A DNA stretch of 64,000 bases from Lachnospiraceae bacterium (GCA_029224965.1 JAQXVO010000008.1:62001-126000), one strand, 5' to 3'. Positions 46,189 to 55,981 are shown, counted from the stretch's first letter. The notes: a model not told the origin generated them from the letters alone. Numbers and translations are program-made.

Positions 46189-46383
46189 ATGAAAAAAGTA
46201 CGTCAGATCCTGGCTATCTTAGGAATCATCATTTTAGTTGGTATGTATGCCTTTACCCTCTTTGCAGCCCTGACCGATAATCCGAAGACCATGCATATTC
46301 TGGGCCTGTCCATTGTATTAACAATTCTGATTCCTGCTCTGATCTGGATCTTCGGAGTCTTTATCCGGATCCGGAAGAAGTGA
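46189..46383 (+). CDS. Small two-helix membrane protein
   Basis: 64 residues: a basic start (MKKVRQ), a hydrophobic helix at about 8-29, a short polar loop (TDNPKTMH), a second helix at about 36-58, and a basic end (RIRKK). This is an alpha-hairpin with both ends predicted inside. An AAAGGAG site lies seven bases before the ATG, and a strong terminator follows about 90 bp downstream, so this is a real short transcription unit. I do not recognise the family. It is one of only three plus-strand genes here. Confidence 0.8.
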   Translation: MKKVRQILAILGIIILVGMYAFTLFAALTDNPKTMHILGLSIVLTILIPALIWIFGVFIRIRKK

Positions 46384-46470
46384 AAATCGTCATCTTTATC
46401 TTTCATCCGTCAGCAAACTGTTCAGAATTTTTTACGATAGGATTCCCTGGCTGATTCATACGAATACAAA

Positions 46471-46505
46471 AATTCCCGGCTCTTTCAAGGACCGGGAATT
46501 TTTTT
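46471..46505. terminator. Bidirectional intrinsic terminator
   Basis: Perfect stem AATTCCCGG/CCGGGAATT (46471-46479, 46492-46500) with a T-run on the plus side (TTTTT) and AATTTTTG on the minus side. It separates the small plus-strand gene from the converging Gld exporter operon. Confidence 0.88.
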
Positions 46506-46576
46506 GATAGAGATCAATTTGTGACCAAGATCATTTTACAAATCTTATTTAGATCTTATTTATTAAGATCCTTCGT

Positions 46577-48739
46577 TTATCTTCTTCTCCGTACAGCCCA
46601 GATCACAATTCCGATGACAATCAGAGCAATCGGAATCAGAAGGCCCCAGAGCAGTCCGTAAAGTGCGACTGCCTTGGCACTGAACTGAAGCGTTGAATAG
46701 GTATAACTCTTGGATGCGATGGAAACCGTATTCTTTGAGCTTTCACTGCCGAAAGTGGTCAGGATATTCCTGAAGAGCTTGGTATTCTGTCCCGGTGCCA
46801 TGGACTCGACATCGTCAACCAGCATATAGGAGGAAGCCAGAACGATCAAATTCGGCTCATCTCCATTGACAATGACTTCCGTTCCAAGGGCATAGCCTGT
46901 GCCTTCCGGTGTGCCGGAATTCGTGACCTCTTCTCCGGTCTGCGGATTGACAAGGCTGGCGCCGGCGGATGTGGTCAGGAAATCCTCTGCTGTATAAGTG
47001 TCATTATTTCCTGTTGTCATAGCCACGGCCTGAGGTACCAGAATAGACGGAGACGAGGAAATACCGTCAGTCAGGTCGGTATTCTGTACAACCGGATAAA
47101 GGAGCCAGGAATAGGAGGAAGCCGTATAGGCATCGGTATCCTCTACCAGACTGTACTGGACATTGATGCCGTACTTGTTCAGAAGGCTGACATAGTTCGG
47201 CGTCGGATTGTCATCATTCGCCACAGCCTGCAGAGACAGGGTCAGAAGGGCCTTGCCCCCCTTTTCCAGATAGGTGGAAAGCTTATTGCACTCATCCTCG
47301 GAAAGATCGGTCGTGGGTCCATTGATGACCAGCATGGTGCAGTCGGAAGGGATGTCTGAATTTCGGAGATTCAGGCTCTCCGTAGTCATATTCTTCTTTG
47401 TGATGTATTCCGTAAAGCTGCTGCCGAGATCGGTCTCGTTATGGCCTTCGACAATATAGACCTTATCGCTTGTGTCGCTTGTAATGTTCTGCAAGGCCGA
47501 TGTGATCTGTCCTTCTGCATCATAGGCTGAGATCTGATAGGAATAGGTCGTATAGCTTGCGCTGTAGGTAAAGAGATCCGAGGAATCGATAGCCTTGGAC
47601 TTTCCGCTCGACTTGTTGACCAAGATCAGGCTGCCGCTGTTCAGGCTCTGATCCGTATACTTGGACGCGAAGTTTGGACTCTTCGAGGGATCGACGTATT
47701 TCACCTTGATATGTGAGTTCCCCTCATAAAGGCTCAGGGTCTTATTGACGGCATCTCCGCTGTAGGGAACAGAGGTCTGTCCGCTGGTCAGGGAGGTCAT
47801 CTTCTCTTCTTCCGATCTGGTATTGAGAACGTAGATCGTGATGTCCGTCTTTAAGGTCTTCAGATATTTCTTGGTATCACTGGTCAGAGAATAATACTTT
47901 GCCTTGGTCATATCGACGGAACGATAGCGGGAAGGAAGCTTTGTGACTCCGATATTTCCGGCGACAAGGACAGCGGCCAGGGCGAAAATGGAGACCAGAC
48001 TGAAGGCACCTGTGGTCAGACGTTTCTTACTGATGGTCCACCGCTGCTTCTGGATGACCTGGCAGGCCAGAAAGATACAGAGGACAATGATCGATACATA
48101 GTAAACGACCGAGGAAAGCTGGAGAACGCCGGCCCGGAATTCATCGAAGGGAGAACTCAGGTCATAGCAGTTCAGGATCTTTACCAAGACTGGAACCTTG
48201 GTCAGATACTTGGTAATGGAAGACATCATATAGCCAAGGAAAAGGACGGCAACCGAGACAATAGCTGCGATCATCTGGCTTTCTGTCAGGGATGAAATCA
48301 GAAGTCCGATGGCAATGCAGGCCAGGCCGTAGAGCCAGTAGCCGAGAAGCGCCGTGTAGCTTTCCTTCAGTGCGGCTTTTCCGAACAGGCGGAGAAAGAG
48401 TGGGCTGATGCCGATCACTCCGACCTGAATGGTAAAGACAGCTGCCAGAGCCAGATATTTACCGAAAATGATTTTTCCAACCGAGGACGGCGAGGTCCAG
48501 AGCAGCTGATCCGTATGATTTTTTCTCTCTTCTGCCAGAGACCGCATGGTCAGAACCGGCGCTGTAAAAAGCATGAGGAAGATGATCCCGTAGACTGTAT
48601 TGGCTATGGACGGTGCTCCTTGGGACAGGTTATAGACGAAGAAATACAGACCATAGACGAAGAGGTTGATTCCGAGAAAGAGCCAGCCGACGACGTTGGT
48701 GAATAAAGCTCTGAAGTCTCTCTTAAATACTGCGGTCAT
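46577..48739 (-). CDS. Fused ABC-2 permease and GldG-like auxiliary protein
   Basis: 720 residues. The N-terminal about 240 residues are an ABC-2 type permease (GldF-like) with six hydrophobic segments and the MRSLAEERKNHTDQLLWTSP cytosolic loop. The rest is an extracytoplasmic GldG-like domain (about 270-680, with VYIVEGHNETDLGSS and LVINGPTTDLSEDECNKLSTYLEKGGKALL), closed by a final transmembrane helix and a basic tail. In Bacteroidota GldF and GldG belong to gliding motility; in Firmicutes the fused form is an uncharacterised exporter. It overlaps its ATPase gene upstream (ATGA). Confidence 0.92.
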   Translation of the reverse strand: MTAVFKRDFRALFTNVVGWLFLGINLFVYGLYFFVYNLSQGAPSIANTVYGIIFLMLFTAPVLTMRSLAEERKNHTDQLLWTSPSSVGKIIFGKYLALAAVFTIQVGVIGISPLFLRLFGKAALKESYTALLGYWLYGLACIAIGLLISSLTESQMIAAIVSVAVLFLGYMMSSITKYLTKVPVLVKILNCYDLSSPFDEFRAGVLQLSSVVYYVSIIVLCIFLACQVIQKQRWTISKKRLTTGAFSLVSIFALAAVLVAGNIGVTKLPSRYRSVDMTKAKYYSLTSDTKKYLKTLKTDITIYVLNTRSEEEKMTSLTSGQTSVPYSGDAVNKTLSLYEGNSHIKVKYVDPSKSPNFASKYTDQSLNSGSLILVNKSSGKSKAIDSSDLFTYSASYTTYSYQISAYDAEGQITSALQNITSDTSDKVYIVEGHNETDLGSSFTEYITKKNMTTESLNLRNSDIPSDCTMLVINGPTTDLSEDECNKLSTYLEKGGKALLTLSLQAVANDDNPTPNYVSLLNKYGINVQYSLVEDTDAYTASSYSWLLYPVVQNTDLTDGISSSPSILVPQAVAMTTGNNDTYTAEDFLTTSAGASLVNPQTGEEVTNSGTPEGTGYALGTEVIVNGDEPNLIVLASSYMLVDDVESMAPGQNTKLFRNILTTFGSESSKNTVSIASKSYTYSTLQFSAKAVALYGLLWGLLIPIALIVIGIVIWAVRRRR

Positions 48740-49881
48740 TCTTTCTCACCTGCCTTTTCTGTCTCTGAATCTACTGCATCTTTCTGATTATGAACCGAAT
48801 CTTCTTCATCCGAAGCATCTCTCATGGAATCAGCAGTATCCGATTTCTCATCTTCTTCTGTTCGATTCTCAGGGTCCACAGATTCAATTGCCTGATTTCC
48901 TTCTACAGAGGCTTCCTTATTCTTTCGATCATTTTCCGCATCCGAATCATTCTTGTCGGTAAGCTCCAGGAAGACTTCCTCCAGGGACTGGCTGACCTCG
49001 GTCATTTCCAAGATGGCAAATTTCTGATCCATAAGAAGCTGGGAAATTTCAGGCCGGATATCTTCGGTTCCCCTGTAATAGACATCAATCGTGGACTCCT
49101 TCTCTCCCGTCTTCTGTTTGACTTCGACACGGTCGATCTTTTCCAGATCGAGAAGAATCATGCGGACAGATTCCCCGTCGCCCAGACCTCGGATGTGAAG
49201 ATGCCGTTCATTGTCGAAGGATTCGGACAGATGCTCCGCATCTTCGGAAAGAATGATTTTTCCTTTGGAAAGGATGAAAATATGATCACAGACATCACTG
49301 ACTTCCGCCAGGATGTGGGAGGAAAGGAGGATGATGTGGTCGGGCTTCAGCTTCAGAAGAAGTGCCCGGAAATCACTCAGCTGGCGGGGATCCAGACCGA
49401 CCGTTGGCTCATCCAGGATGATGAGGACCGGATCGCCGGCAAGTGCTCCGGCCAGGCCGACTCTCTGCCGGTAACCCTTGGAGAGATTTCGGATCAGACG
49501 GTTTCGTACATCTTCCAGATTGGCTGTTTCAATCAGGCGTTCTAATTCAGCGGAACGGTTCTTCCTGTCGACTTCCTCTAACTGAATGACAAAGCGAAGA
49601 TATTCGGTGACGGTCATGTCCGGATAGAGGGGCGGGATTTCGGGCAGATAGCCGATCTTCTGCTTGGCCTTTCTGGCGTTCTTAAGGATATCCAGACCGT
49701 CAATGGTAACGGTGCCGCGGCTTGCGGCCAGATAGCCGGTCATCATGTTCATGGTTGTGGATTTTCCGGCTCCGTTCGGTCCCAGAAGTCCGTAGATATG
49801 CCCCTCCTCCATGGAAAAGGTCACGTCATCGACGGCGTGATGCTTCCCGTAGAATTTGGACAGATGATTTACTTCAATCAA
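48736..49881 (-). CDS. ABC transporter ATP-binding protein (GldA-like) with acidic tail
   Basis: 381 residues. The ABC domain has Walker A GLLGPNGAGKST (about 32-43), signature LSKGYRQRVGLAGAL and Walker B LIILDEPTVGLD. It drives the permease encoded just downstream. The usual family length is about 300; here the last about 75 residues are a very acidic low-complexity tail (Asp/Glu/Ser/Asn) of unknown role. The start is TTG 49881, with GGGAGG eight bases upstream. A TATAAT lies directly upstream, right after the purA terminator. Confidence 0.92.
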   Translation of the reverse strand: MIEVNHLSKFYGKHHAVDDVTFSMEEGHIYGLLGPNGAGKSTTMNMMTGYLAASRGTVTIDGLDILKNARKAKQKIGYLPEIPPLYPDMTVTEYLRFVIQLEEVDRKNRSAELERLIETANLEDVRNRLIRNLSKGYRQRVGLAGALAGDPVLIILDEPTVGLDPRQLSDFRALLLKLKPDHIILLSSHILAEVSDVCDHIFILSKGKIILSEDAEHLSESFDNERHLHIRGLGDGESVRMILLDLEKIDRVEVKQKTGEKESTIDVYYRGTEDIRPEISQLLMDQKFAILEMTEVSQSLEEVFLELTDKNDSDAENDRKNKEASVEGNQAIESVDPENRTEEDEKSDTADSMRDASDEEDSVHNQKDAVDSETEKAGEKE

Positions 49882-49904
49882 CTTACTGACCTCCCTTAAA
49901 GGTA

Positions 49905-49910
49905 ATTATA
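49905..49910 (-). promoter_or_regulatory. Candidate -10 of the Gld operon
   Basis: Consensus TATAAT on the minus strand, separated by one base from the T-run of the preceding terminator. The -35 would fall in the terminator stem and is not canonical. Confidence 0.4.
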
Positions 49911-49911
49911 C

Positions 49912-49945
49912 AAAAAATGTCGAGGCCCTTTTGGGACCTCGACAT
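49912..49945 (-). terminator. Intrinsic terminator after purA
   Basis: Stem ATGTCGAGG/CCTCGACAT extended by CCC/GGG with a bulge, loop TTTT, then TTTTTT on the minus strand. It lies about 125 bp after the purA stop. Confidence 0.85.
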
Positions 49946-50070
49946 CTAGTATACCGATTCACAGGAAGCAGTTTGTGACAGAATTGTTAATATTTACGAT
50001 TCTGCTCTCTTCTTTGAATCTTATTTATCAAATGCAGAACAATTTTCCAAAGACAGATTGTCTTGCAGTC

Positions 50071-51366
50071 TTACTTCTTCAGCGGAGACTCACGGTAGAT
50101 AATATCTTCTCTGGCAGGACCGTTGGAAATCATGGTGATGGGGAAGCCAATCTCCTTCTCGATGAATTCGATATAGTCTCTGCACTTCTCCGGCAGATCC
50201 TCGTACTTTTTAATGCCGCGGATATCGCATTTCCAGCCCGGGAAGGTCTTATAGATGGGCTTGCAGTCTTTGAGCTTGGAGGTAACAGGGAATTCCTTCA
50301 GAGTCTCACCGTGATAGTCATAGCCGACGCAGACCGGAATCTCATCGAGATAGCCCAGATCATCGACAACGGTAAAGGCGACATCAGTTGCACCCTGTAC
50401 CCGGCAGCCGTATCTCGAAGCGACACAGTCATACCAGCCGACACGACGGGGACGTCCTGTGGTTGCACCGTATTCTCCGCCGTCACCGCCGTGGTTTCTG
50501 AGAAGCTCTGCATCATGACCGAAGATCTCGGAAACGAACTCTCCTGCTCCTACTGCAGAGGAATAAGCCTTGCTGACAACGACGATCTTCTGAATCTCAT
50601 AGGGAGCCACGCCGCAGGAAACAGCGCCGAAGGCAGCCAGAGGGGAGGAAGAGGTTACCATGGGATAGATTCCGTGGTCCGGATCCTTCATGGTGCCGAG
50701 CTGGCCCTCGAAGAGGACCTTCTTACCCTCTTTCAGAGCCTCAGACAGAAAGAGGGAGACGTCACCGATATAAGGTCTTACACGCTCTCTCTGTGTCTTG
50801 ATCCAGTCCAACAGGCCCTTCCGGTCGATGGGATCGGTGTGATAGAGATTGACAAGAAGGACATCCTTGATATCAGCGACACGGTTGATCTTCTCCATGA
50901 GGACGTCATCATCCTGATAGAATTCATGAAGCTGCCAGCCGATCTTGGCATATTTGTCAGAATAGAAAGGAGCGATGCCGGACTTGGTGGAGCCGAAGGA
51001 TTTACCGGCCAGACGGGCTTCTTCCAGGGTATCGAAGAGCACGTGATAAGGCATCATGACCTGGGCGCGGTCAGAAATCAGAATGTTCGGCATAGGTACA
51101 CCGCGGCTGGTGATCGTATCGATTTCGTTCATGAATTTCTCGATATCGAAGGCAACGCCGGCACCCATGATATTCATGATATTCTGATGAAAGGCTCCGG
51201 ACGGAACCGTATGCAGGGCAAATTTGCCGTACCTGTTGACGATGGTATGGCCTGCATTTGCACCGCCCTGAAAACGTACAACGATATCGGCCTGATCTGC
51301 CAGGGTATCTGTGATCTTGCCTTTACCTTCGTCACCCCAGTTTGCACCAACTACTGCTGTAATCAT
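50071..51366 (-). CDS. purA: Adenylosuccinate synthetase
   Basis: GTP-dependent joining of IMP and aspartate, the first committed step to AMP. 431 residues. The phosphate-binding loop is GANWGDEGKGK (about 7-17) with catalytic Asp, GANAGHTI holds the catalytic His, and the IMP and GTP sites are at LFEGQLGTMKDPDHGIYPMVTSS and TTGRPRRVGWYD. Good AGGAGG site before the ATG. It follows degV by 65 bp across a terminator, with no clear promoter of its own seen, so read-through is possible. Confidence 0.97.
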   Translation of the reverse strand: MITAVVGANWGDEGKGKITDTLADQADIVVRFQGGANAGHTIVNRYGKFALHTVPSGAFHQNIMNIMGAGVAFDIEKFMNEIDTITSRGVPMPNILISDRAQVMMPYHVLFDTLEEARLAGKSFGSTKSGIAPFYSDKYAKIGWQLHEFYQDDDVLMEKINRVADIKDVLLVNLYHTDPIDRKGLLDWIKTQRERVRPYIGDVSLFLSEALKEGKKVLFEGQLGTMKDPDHGIYPMVTSSSPLAAFGAVSCGVAPYEIQKIVVVSKAYSSAVGAGEFVSEIFGHDAELLRNHGGDGGEYGATTGRPRRVGWYDCVASRYGCRVQGATDVAFTVVDDLGYLDEIPVCVGYDYHGETLKEFPVTSKLKDCKPIYKTFPGWKCDIRGIKKYEDLPEKCRDYIEFIEKEIGFPITMISNGPAREDIIYRESPLKK

Positions 51367-51392
51367 TTTTACCTCCTGAAAATTTAATCTCT

Positions 51393-51425
51393 AAAAAGAA
51401 AGCCGGACAGATAGACTCTGCCCGG
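51393..51425 (-). terminator. Intrinsic terminator after degV
   Basis: Minus strand: CCGGGCAGA/TCTGTCCGG stem, five-base loop, then TTTCTTTTT. It starts seven bases after the degV stop. Confidence 0.8.
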
Positions 51426-51431
51426 TCATTT

Positions 51432-52307
51432 TTACTTCAGAATATCATGTCTGATGCTGGTTGTTACTGCCAGAGAGCCGGGGCCGATATGGCAGGATAC
51501 ACTGAGAGAAAGAGGATCGATCAGAATCTCCCGGTCGGGCCAGCGCTCCAGAAGCTCCTGACGGAACTCTTCTGCAGCTTCTTTCTCCTGGGTATGGGCC
51601 ACGGAAATGATGCAATTCTTTCCTTCCGGATCATGGAAGCGCTCTCTCATATCCTTATCAATAGCATCCATCATGATCTGCTTTGCCTGCTTCATGGTAC
51701 GAGCCTTGGCGAAGGAATCCAGCTTCTCACCCTGAATGGTCAGAACCGGCTTGATCCGAAGCAGGGTTCCGATTGCGGCAACAGCCGGTGTCAGACGACC
51801 GCCCTTCTTCAGATATTCCAGGGTTCCCACGGTAATGTAGATCGAGGAATCGAACTTGGTATCCTCCAGGAATTTCCGGATCTCTGCGGCAGAGCTGCCC
51901 TGATCCGCCATCTTCTTGGCTTCTATAACGGAAAGTTTCTGGGTAACGGAAATACGCTGGTTATTTACGACCTGAACCTTACCGTCATAGTCATCGGCAA
52001 GGCCGATTGCAGTGGCACAGGAAGAGGAAAGGCCTGAGGACATAGGAATGTAGACCACTTCGTCGTAGTTTTCGAGAAGCTCTTCCCACTTGTCAATCAG
52101 ATCTCCAACGATCGGCATGGATGTGGTGATCTTACAGTCAGGCTGGCGGAGCTTTTCATAAAACTGATCCTGGGACAGATCAATCTCTTCGTAATAGAGT
52201 TCCCCATTGATATAGAAAGGCATGGGAAGGACGTAGACGCCCATCTCCTTGGCTTCTTCAATGGTAATACCGCTGTTACTGTCGGTTAAAATTGCAACTT
52301 TAGACAT
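51432..52307 (-). CDS. DegV family fatty-acid-binding protein
   Basis: 291 residues of the DegV/FakB family, which holds a fatty acid and presents it to the FakA kinase. Typical segments are ILTDSNSGIT at the start, ITTSMPIVGDL (about 60-70), IPMSSGLSSSCATA (about 88-101) and the lipid-binding-loop stretch GTLEYLKKGGRLTPAVAAIGTLLRIKPVL (about 155-183). No fakA is in the window. The ATG at 52307 is about 90 bp from a group II intron remnant. Confidence 0.95.
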   Translation of the reverse strand: MSKVAILTDSNSGITIEEAKEMGVYVLPMPFYINGELYYEEIDLSQDQFYEKLRQPDCKITTSMPIVGDLIDKWEELLENYDEVVYIPMSSGLSSSCATAIGLADDYDGKVQVVNNQRISVTQKLSVIEAKKMADQGSSAAEIRKFLEDTKFDSSIYITVGTLEYLKKGGRLTPAVAAIGTLLRIKPVLTIQGEKLDSFAKARTMKQAKQIMMDAIDKDMRERFHDPEGKNCIISVAHTQEKEAAEEFRQELLERWPDREILIDPLSLSVSCHIGPGSLAVTTSIRHDILK

Positions 52308-52340
52308 GGTAACCTCTCTTTTTCAATCACATACCGATAA

Positions 52341-52385
52341 AGTTTACCATACAATCAAATTGAAGTCTAGCTGTGCAGCTAACTT
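52341..52385 (-). promoter_or_regulatory. Candidate degV promoter with palindrome
   Basis: Minus strand: TAGACT (52369-52364), 17-bp spacer, TAAACT (52346-52341), both 4/6. Overlapping the -35 is an inverted repeat at 52363-52385 (AAGT.TAGCTG/CAGCTA.ACTT) that could be an operator. Confidence 0.35.
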
Positions 52386-52397
52386 TAGACCGTTAAA

Positions 52398-52511
52398 GTG
52401 GGGGAACCGGGAACACCTCACGATGGACACCCTTGCCTTCGGCTATGCCCTTCCCACTACCGGGCGGACTCCGGACTTGCACCGGTTAGAGACGTGCGCC
52501 GCCGGGGGCAC
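52398..52511 (-). mobile_element. Truncated 5' end of a group II intron (domain I remnant)
   Basis: Read on the minus strand the segment begins GTGCCCCCGGC at 52511. It then shows GTCTCTAACC followed by GGTGCAAGTCC and, further on, GGCAAGGGTGTCC and ATCGTGAGGTG: the ordered domain I landmarks of bacterial group II introns, which typically start GUGCGCCC. Similarity fades at about 52414-52398. No domain V/VI, no 3' end and no maturase gene are present, so this is a dead remnant. Its first base follows directly on the U-tract of the groEL terminator, a site type favoured by some bacterial group II introns (class C). No database search was made. Confidence 0.65.
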
Positions 52512-52553
52512 GAATAAAAGGACCCTGTCTCAGAAAATTCTGAGACAGGGTCC
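52512..52553 (-). terminator. Intrinsic terminator after groEL
   Basis: Perfect 16-bp stem (GGACCCTGTCTCAGAA and its complement, 52520-52553) followed on the minus strand by TTTTATTC. The repeat extends outward to CGAATAA/TTATTCG with a two-base bulge. It is about 35 bp after the groEL stop. Confidence 0.9.
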
Positions 52554-52587
52554 TTATTCGTTCAGATTTTCAGGAATCCGGTCGGAA

Positions 52588-54228
<1,641 letters not shown>

Positions 54229-54235
54229 TTACTCA

Positions 54236-54520
54236 TTACTCAACTACTGCGAGAATGTCGTTTTCCCTAACAATGATATATTCTTCGCCATCCAGCTTTA
54301 CTTCTGTTCCGGCGTATTTGGAATAGATAACTGTCTGGCCTTCCTTAACCTGCATTTTAACTTCATGTCCGTCAACCATTCCGCCAGGACCTACAGCAAT
54401 TACAGTTGCTTCCTGGGGCTTTTCCTGTGCTGCGGATGCAAGAATGATACCTGATTTTGTGGTCTCTTCTGCCTTGACCTGCTTCAATACGACTCTGTCA
54501 CTTAATGGAACTAACTTCAT
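54236..54520 (-). CDS. groES: Co-chaperonin GroES
   Basis: 94 residues forming the heptameric lid of GroEL. MKLVPLSDRVVLKQ and the mobile-loop region EETTKSGIILASAAQEKPQ are diagnostic, as is the C-terminal GEEYIIVRENDILAVVE. First gene of the groESL operon, 28 bp before groEL, with a promoter and a CIRCE operator just upstream. Confidence 0.98.
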   Translation of the reverse strand: MKLVPLSDRVVLKQVKAEETTKSGIILASAAQEKPQEATVIAVGPGGMVDGHEVKMQVKEGQTVIYSKYAGTEVKLDGEEYIIVRENDILAVVE

Positions 54521-54553
54521 GATCTAGAACCTCCTTGATTTCGAATTGATTTG

Positions 54554-54580
54554 TTAGCACTCAATTTGGTGGAGTGCTAA
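54554..54580. promoter_or_regulatory. CIRCE operator (HrcA site) of groESL
   Basis: Perfect CIRCE: TTAGCACTC, nine bases, GAGTGCTAA. It lies between the promoter and groES and is the binding site of the heat-shock repressor HrcA, which is not encoded in this window. Confidence 0.97.
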
Positions 54581-54592
54581 TCAACAATTCAT

Positions 54593-54621
54593 ATAATAGA
54601 TGGAAGAGGTCTGTCGTGCAA
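54593..54621 (-). promoter_or_regulatory. Candidate promoter of groESL
   Basis: Minus strand: TTGCAC (54621-54616), 17-bp spacer, TATTAT (54598-54593). The CIRCE begins 12 bp downstream. Confidence 0.55.
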
Positions 54622-54800
54622 TTTCACGGAGAAACGAAAATCAAGTGTTTTCCTATTGATTTCTCATTAATACTCTCATATTCTAATATATTCTTATTAA
54701 TTCATTTTTTGAATCTCTGCGAATCATTGAAATGCGATATATATAGCGGGTCAGACGATCATGCTTCCTCTCACTGAACTAGAAAAGCAGAAATTCAGAT
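54622..54800. other. AT-rich stretch upstream of the groESL promoter
   Basis: Part of a 330-bp region without a gene (54521-54850). About 54640-54745 is clearly richer in A and T than the rest of the window (runs such as TATATATA and ATTCATTTTTTGAAT). A 67-codon open frame crosses it on the plus strand but has no ribosome site. It may be an upstream activating region or decayed DNA. Confidence 0.4.
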
Positions 54801-54830
54801 AAAAAAAGAAGGCAGAACTACTGCCTCCTT
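54801..54830 (-). terminator. Intrinsic terminator after the DUF2974 gene
   Basis: Minus strand: GGAGGCAG/CTGCCTTC stem, five-base loop, then seven T. Confidence 0.85.
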
Positions 54831-54850
54831 CACCATGATGATCTGTATTT

Positions 54851-55981
54851 TCAGGAATTCTGCCCTGTCCATTTCCGTTTGAAGTTATCAATCATGGTTG
54901 TACCCCAGCTCTTGGCCAGCTTGGCAAGAACCCAGCCGAAAAGCCTCTGTTTATCCGCCGGATAGCTGCGGATCACAGACATCATGTTGGACAGGGTCTT
55001 GGGCTTGGAAAGTTCCACTTCATCCGTTGTGGTTTTTCCGCCATAGGCCAGGGACTGGAATAGAATGGCGATAAATTCCTTTCGGGTTTCGCTGTCGATT
55101 CCGTCCAGCCAGCGGCGCATGGTCTCATCGAAAAGAAGAGACTGGTCACTGAGCTTTTCGGCTTCCCTGAAATGATTTCCCTCGACCTGCCAGGAAGTCG
55201 GATCATGCTGGAGAAGGCCTGTGGCATTGCTTTTTACAATTTTATGCTGGTAGGCGTTTTCCATGATCATTCCGATAATGGAATGCTCCGGAACAATGGA
55301 ATGGACCTTGGGGAGTATGGCCTTAAATTTCTCGAGGGATGCTATGGCCTTGTTGAAGCCGGGACCGTCATTGGACCAGACATCGATAATCTTTTTCTGA
55401 ACCTTGGGGTCGGCAAAGGCCGCACCGTAGACGGCAAAATTTCCGCCTTTACTGTGGCCTCCAACATGGATTTTTCGCAGGGTAAAGCGGCCGATCTGAC
55501 TGATATAGGCAGCTGCCTGCTTCTGCCCTGGCGTTGCATCCATATAGCTCATATTGAAGTCTTCCTGCCAGCCGACCAGGGTATGATCGGTACCGCGGAA
55601 GGCAATATAGATCGAGTGATCCGGCAGAATAAAGGAAACAGCAGAAAACTGAACCTCGGTTTCCTGATCAATTTCATTGACATAGGCAAAGAGCTTGGTC
55701 CTGCCAAAGCGGCGGGTCTCTGATGCCTTCTTCAGGAACAGCGGCGCATTGGCGGTAGCTCCGTTTTTATCCGTGTCGAGTTCGGATGGATCATGCCGTT
55801 CGAAATAGAGCCGGCTTGCCTCCTGAATGGAAATTTTCTTCCCGCTTTCCAGTGAGGGCACAATGCCGTCCAGATTCGTATAGGAGATTTCCGAGAGGAC
55901 CAGATTATCCACCTCGTTAAAGGGGTCGGTCCGCATGGTTACATCGTCTCTCCATTCCAGATAGTCCATGATATTCGCCAT
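54851..55981 (-). CDS. DUF2974 (Mbeg1-like) alpha/beta hydrolase
   Basis: 376 residues. It begins ANIMDYLEWRDDVTM and continues with DNLVLSEISYTNLDGIVP, typical of DUF2974. The nucleophile elbow is GGHSKGGNFAVY (Ser about 177) and VWSNDGPGFNK (about 202-212) probably carries the acid residue. The FRGTDHTLVGWQEDFNMSY segment resembles the lipase class 3 oxyanion region. It is probably a cytosolic lipase or esterase of unknown substrate. A GAGG-type site precedes the ATG, and a palindrome GATCTGATTCAGATC (56032-56046) lies upstream. Last gene of the block after parEC. Confidence 0.88.
   Translation of the reverse strand: MANIMDYLEWRDDVTMRTDPFNEVDNLVLSEISYTNLDGIVPSLESGKKISIQEASRLYFERHDPSELDTDKNGATANAPLFLKKASETRRFGRTKLFAYVNEIDQETEVQFSAVSFILPDHSIYIAFRGTDHTLVGWQEDFNMSYMDATPGQKQAAAYISQIGRFTLRKIHVGGHSKGGNFAVYGAAFADPKVQKKIIDVWSNDGPGFNKAIASLEKFKAILPKVHSIVPEHSIIGMIMENAYQHKIVKSNATGLLQHDPTSWQVEGNHFREAEKLSDQSLLFDETMRRWLDGIDSETRKEFIAILFQSLAYGGKTTTDEVELSKPKTLSNMMSVIRSYPADKQRLFGWVLAKLAKSWGTTMIDNFKRKWTGQNS

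Noticed and set aside
54574-54777. 67-codon plus-strand open frame upstream of groES
   Set aside because: No ribosome site; it overlaps the CIRCE and promoter of groESL, and its composition reflects the AT-rich stretch.
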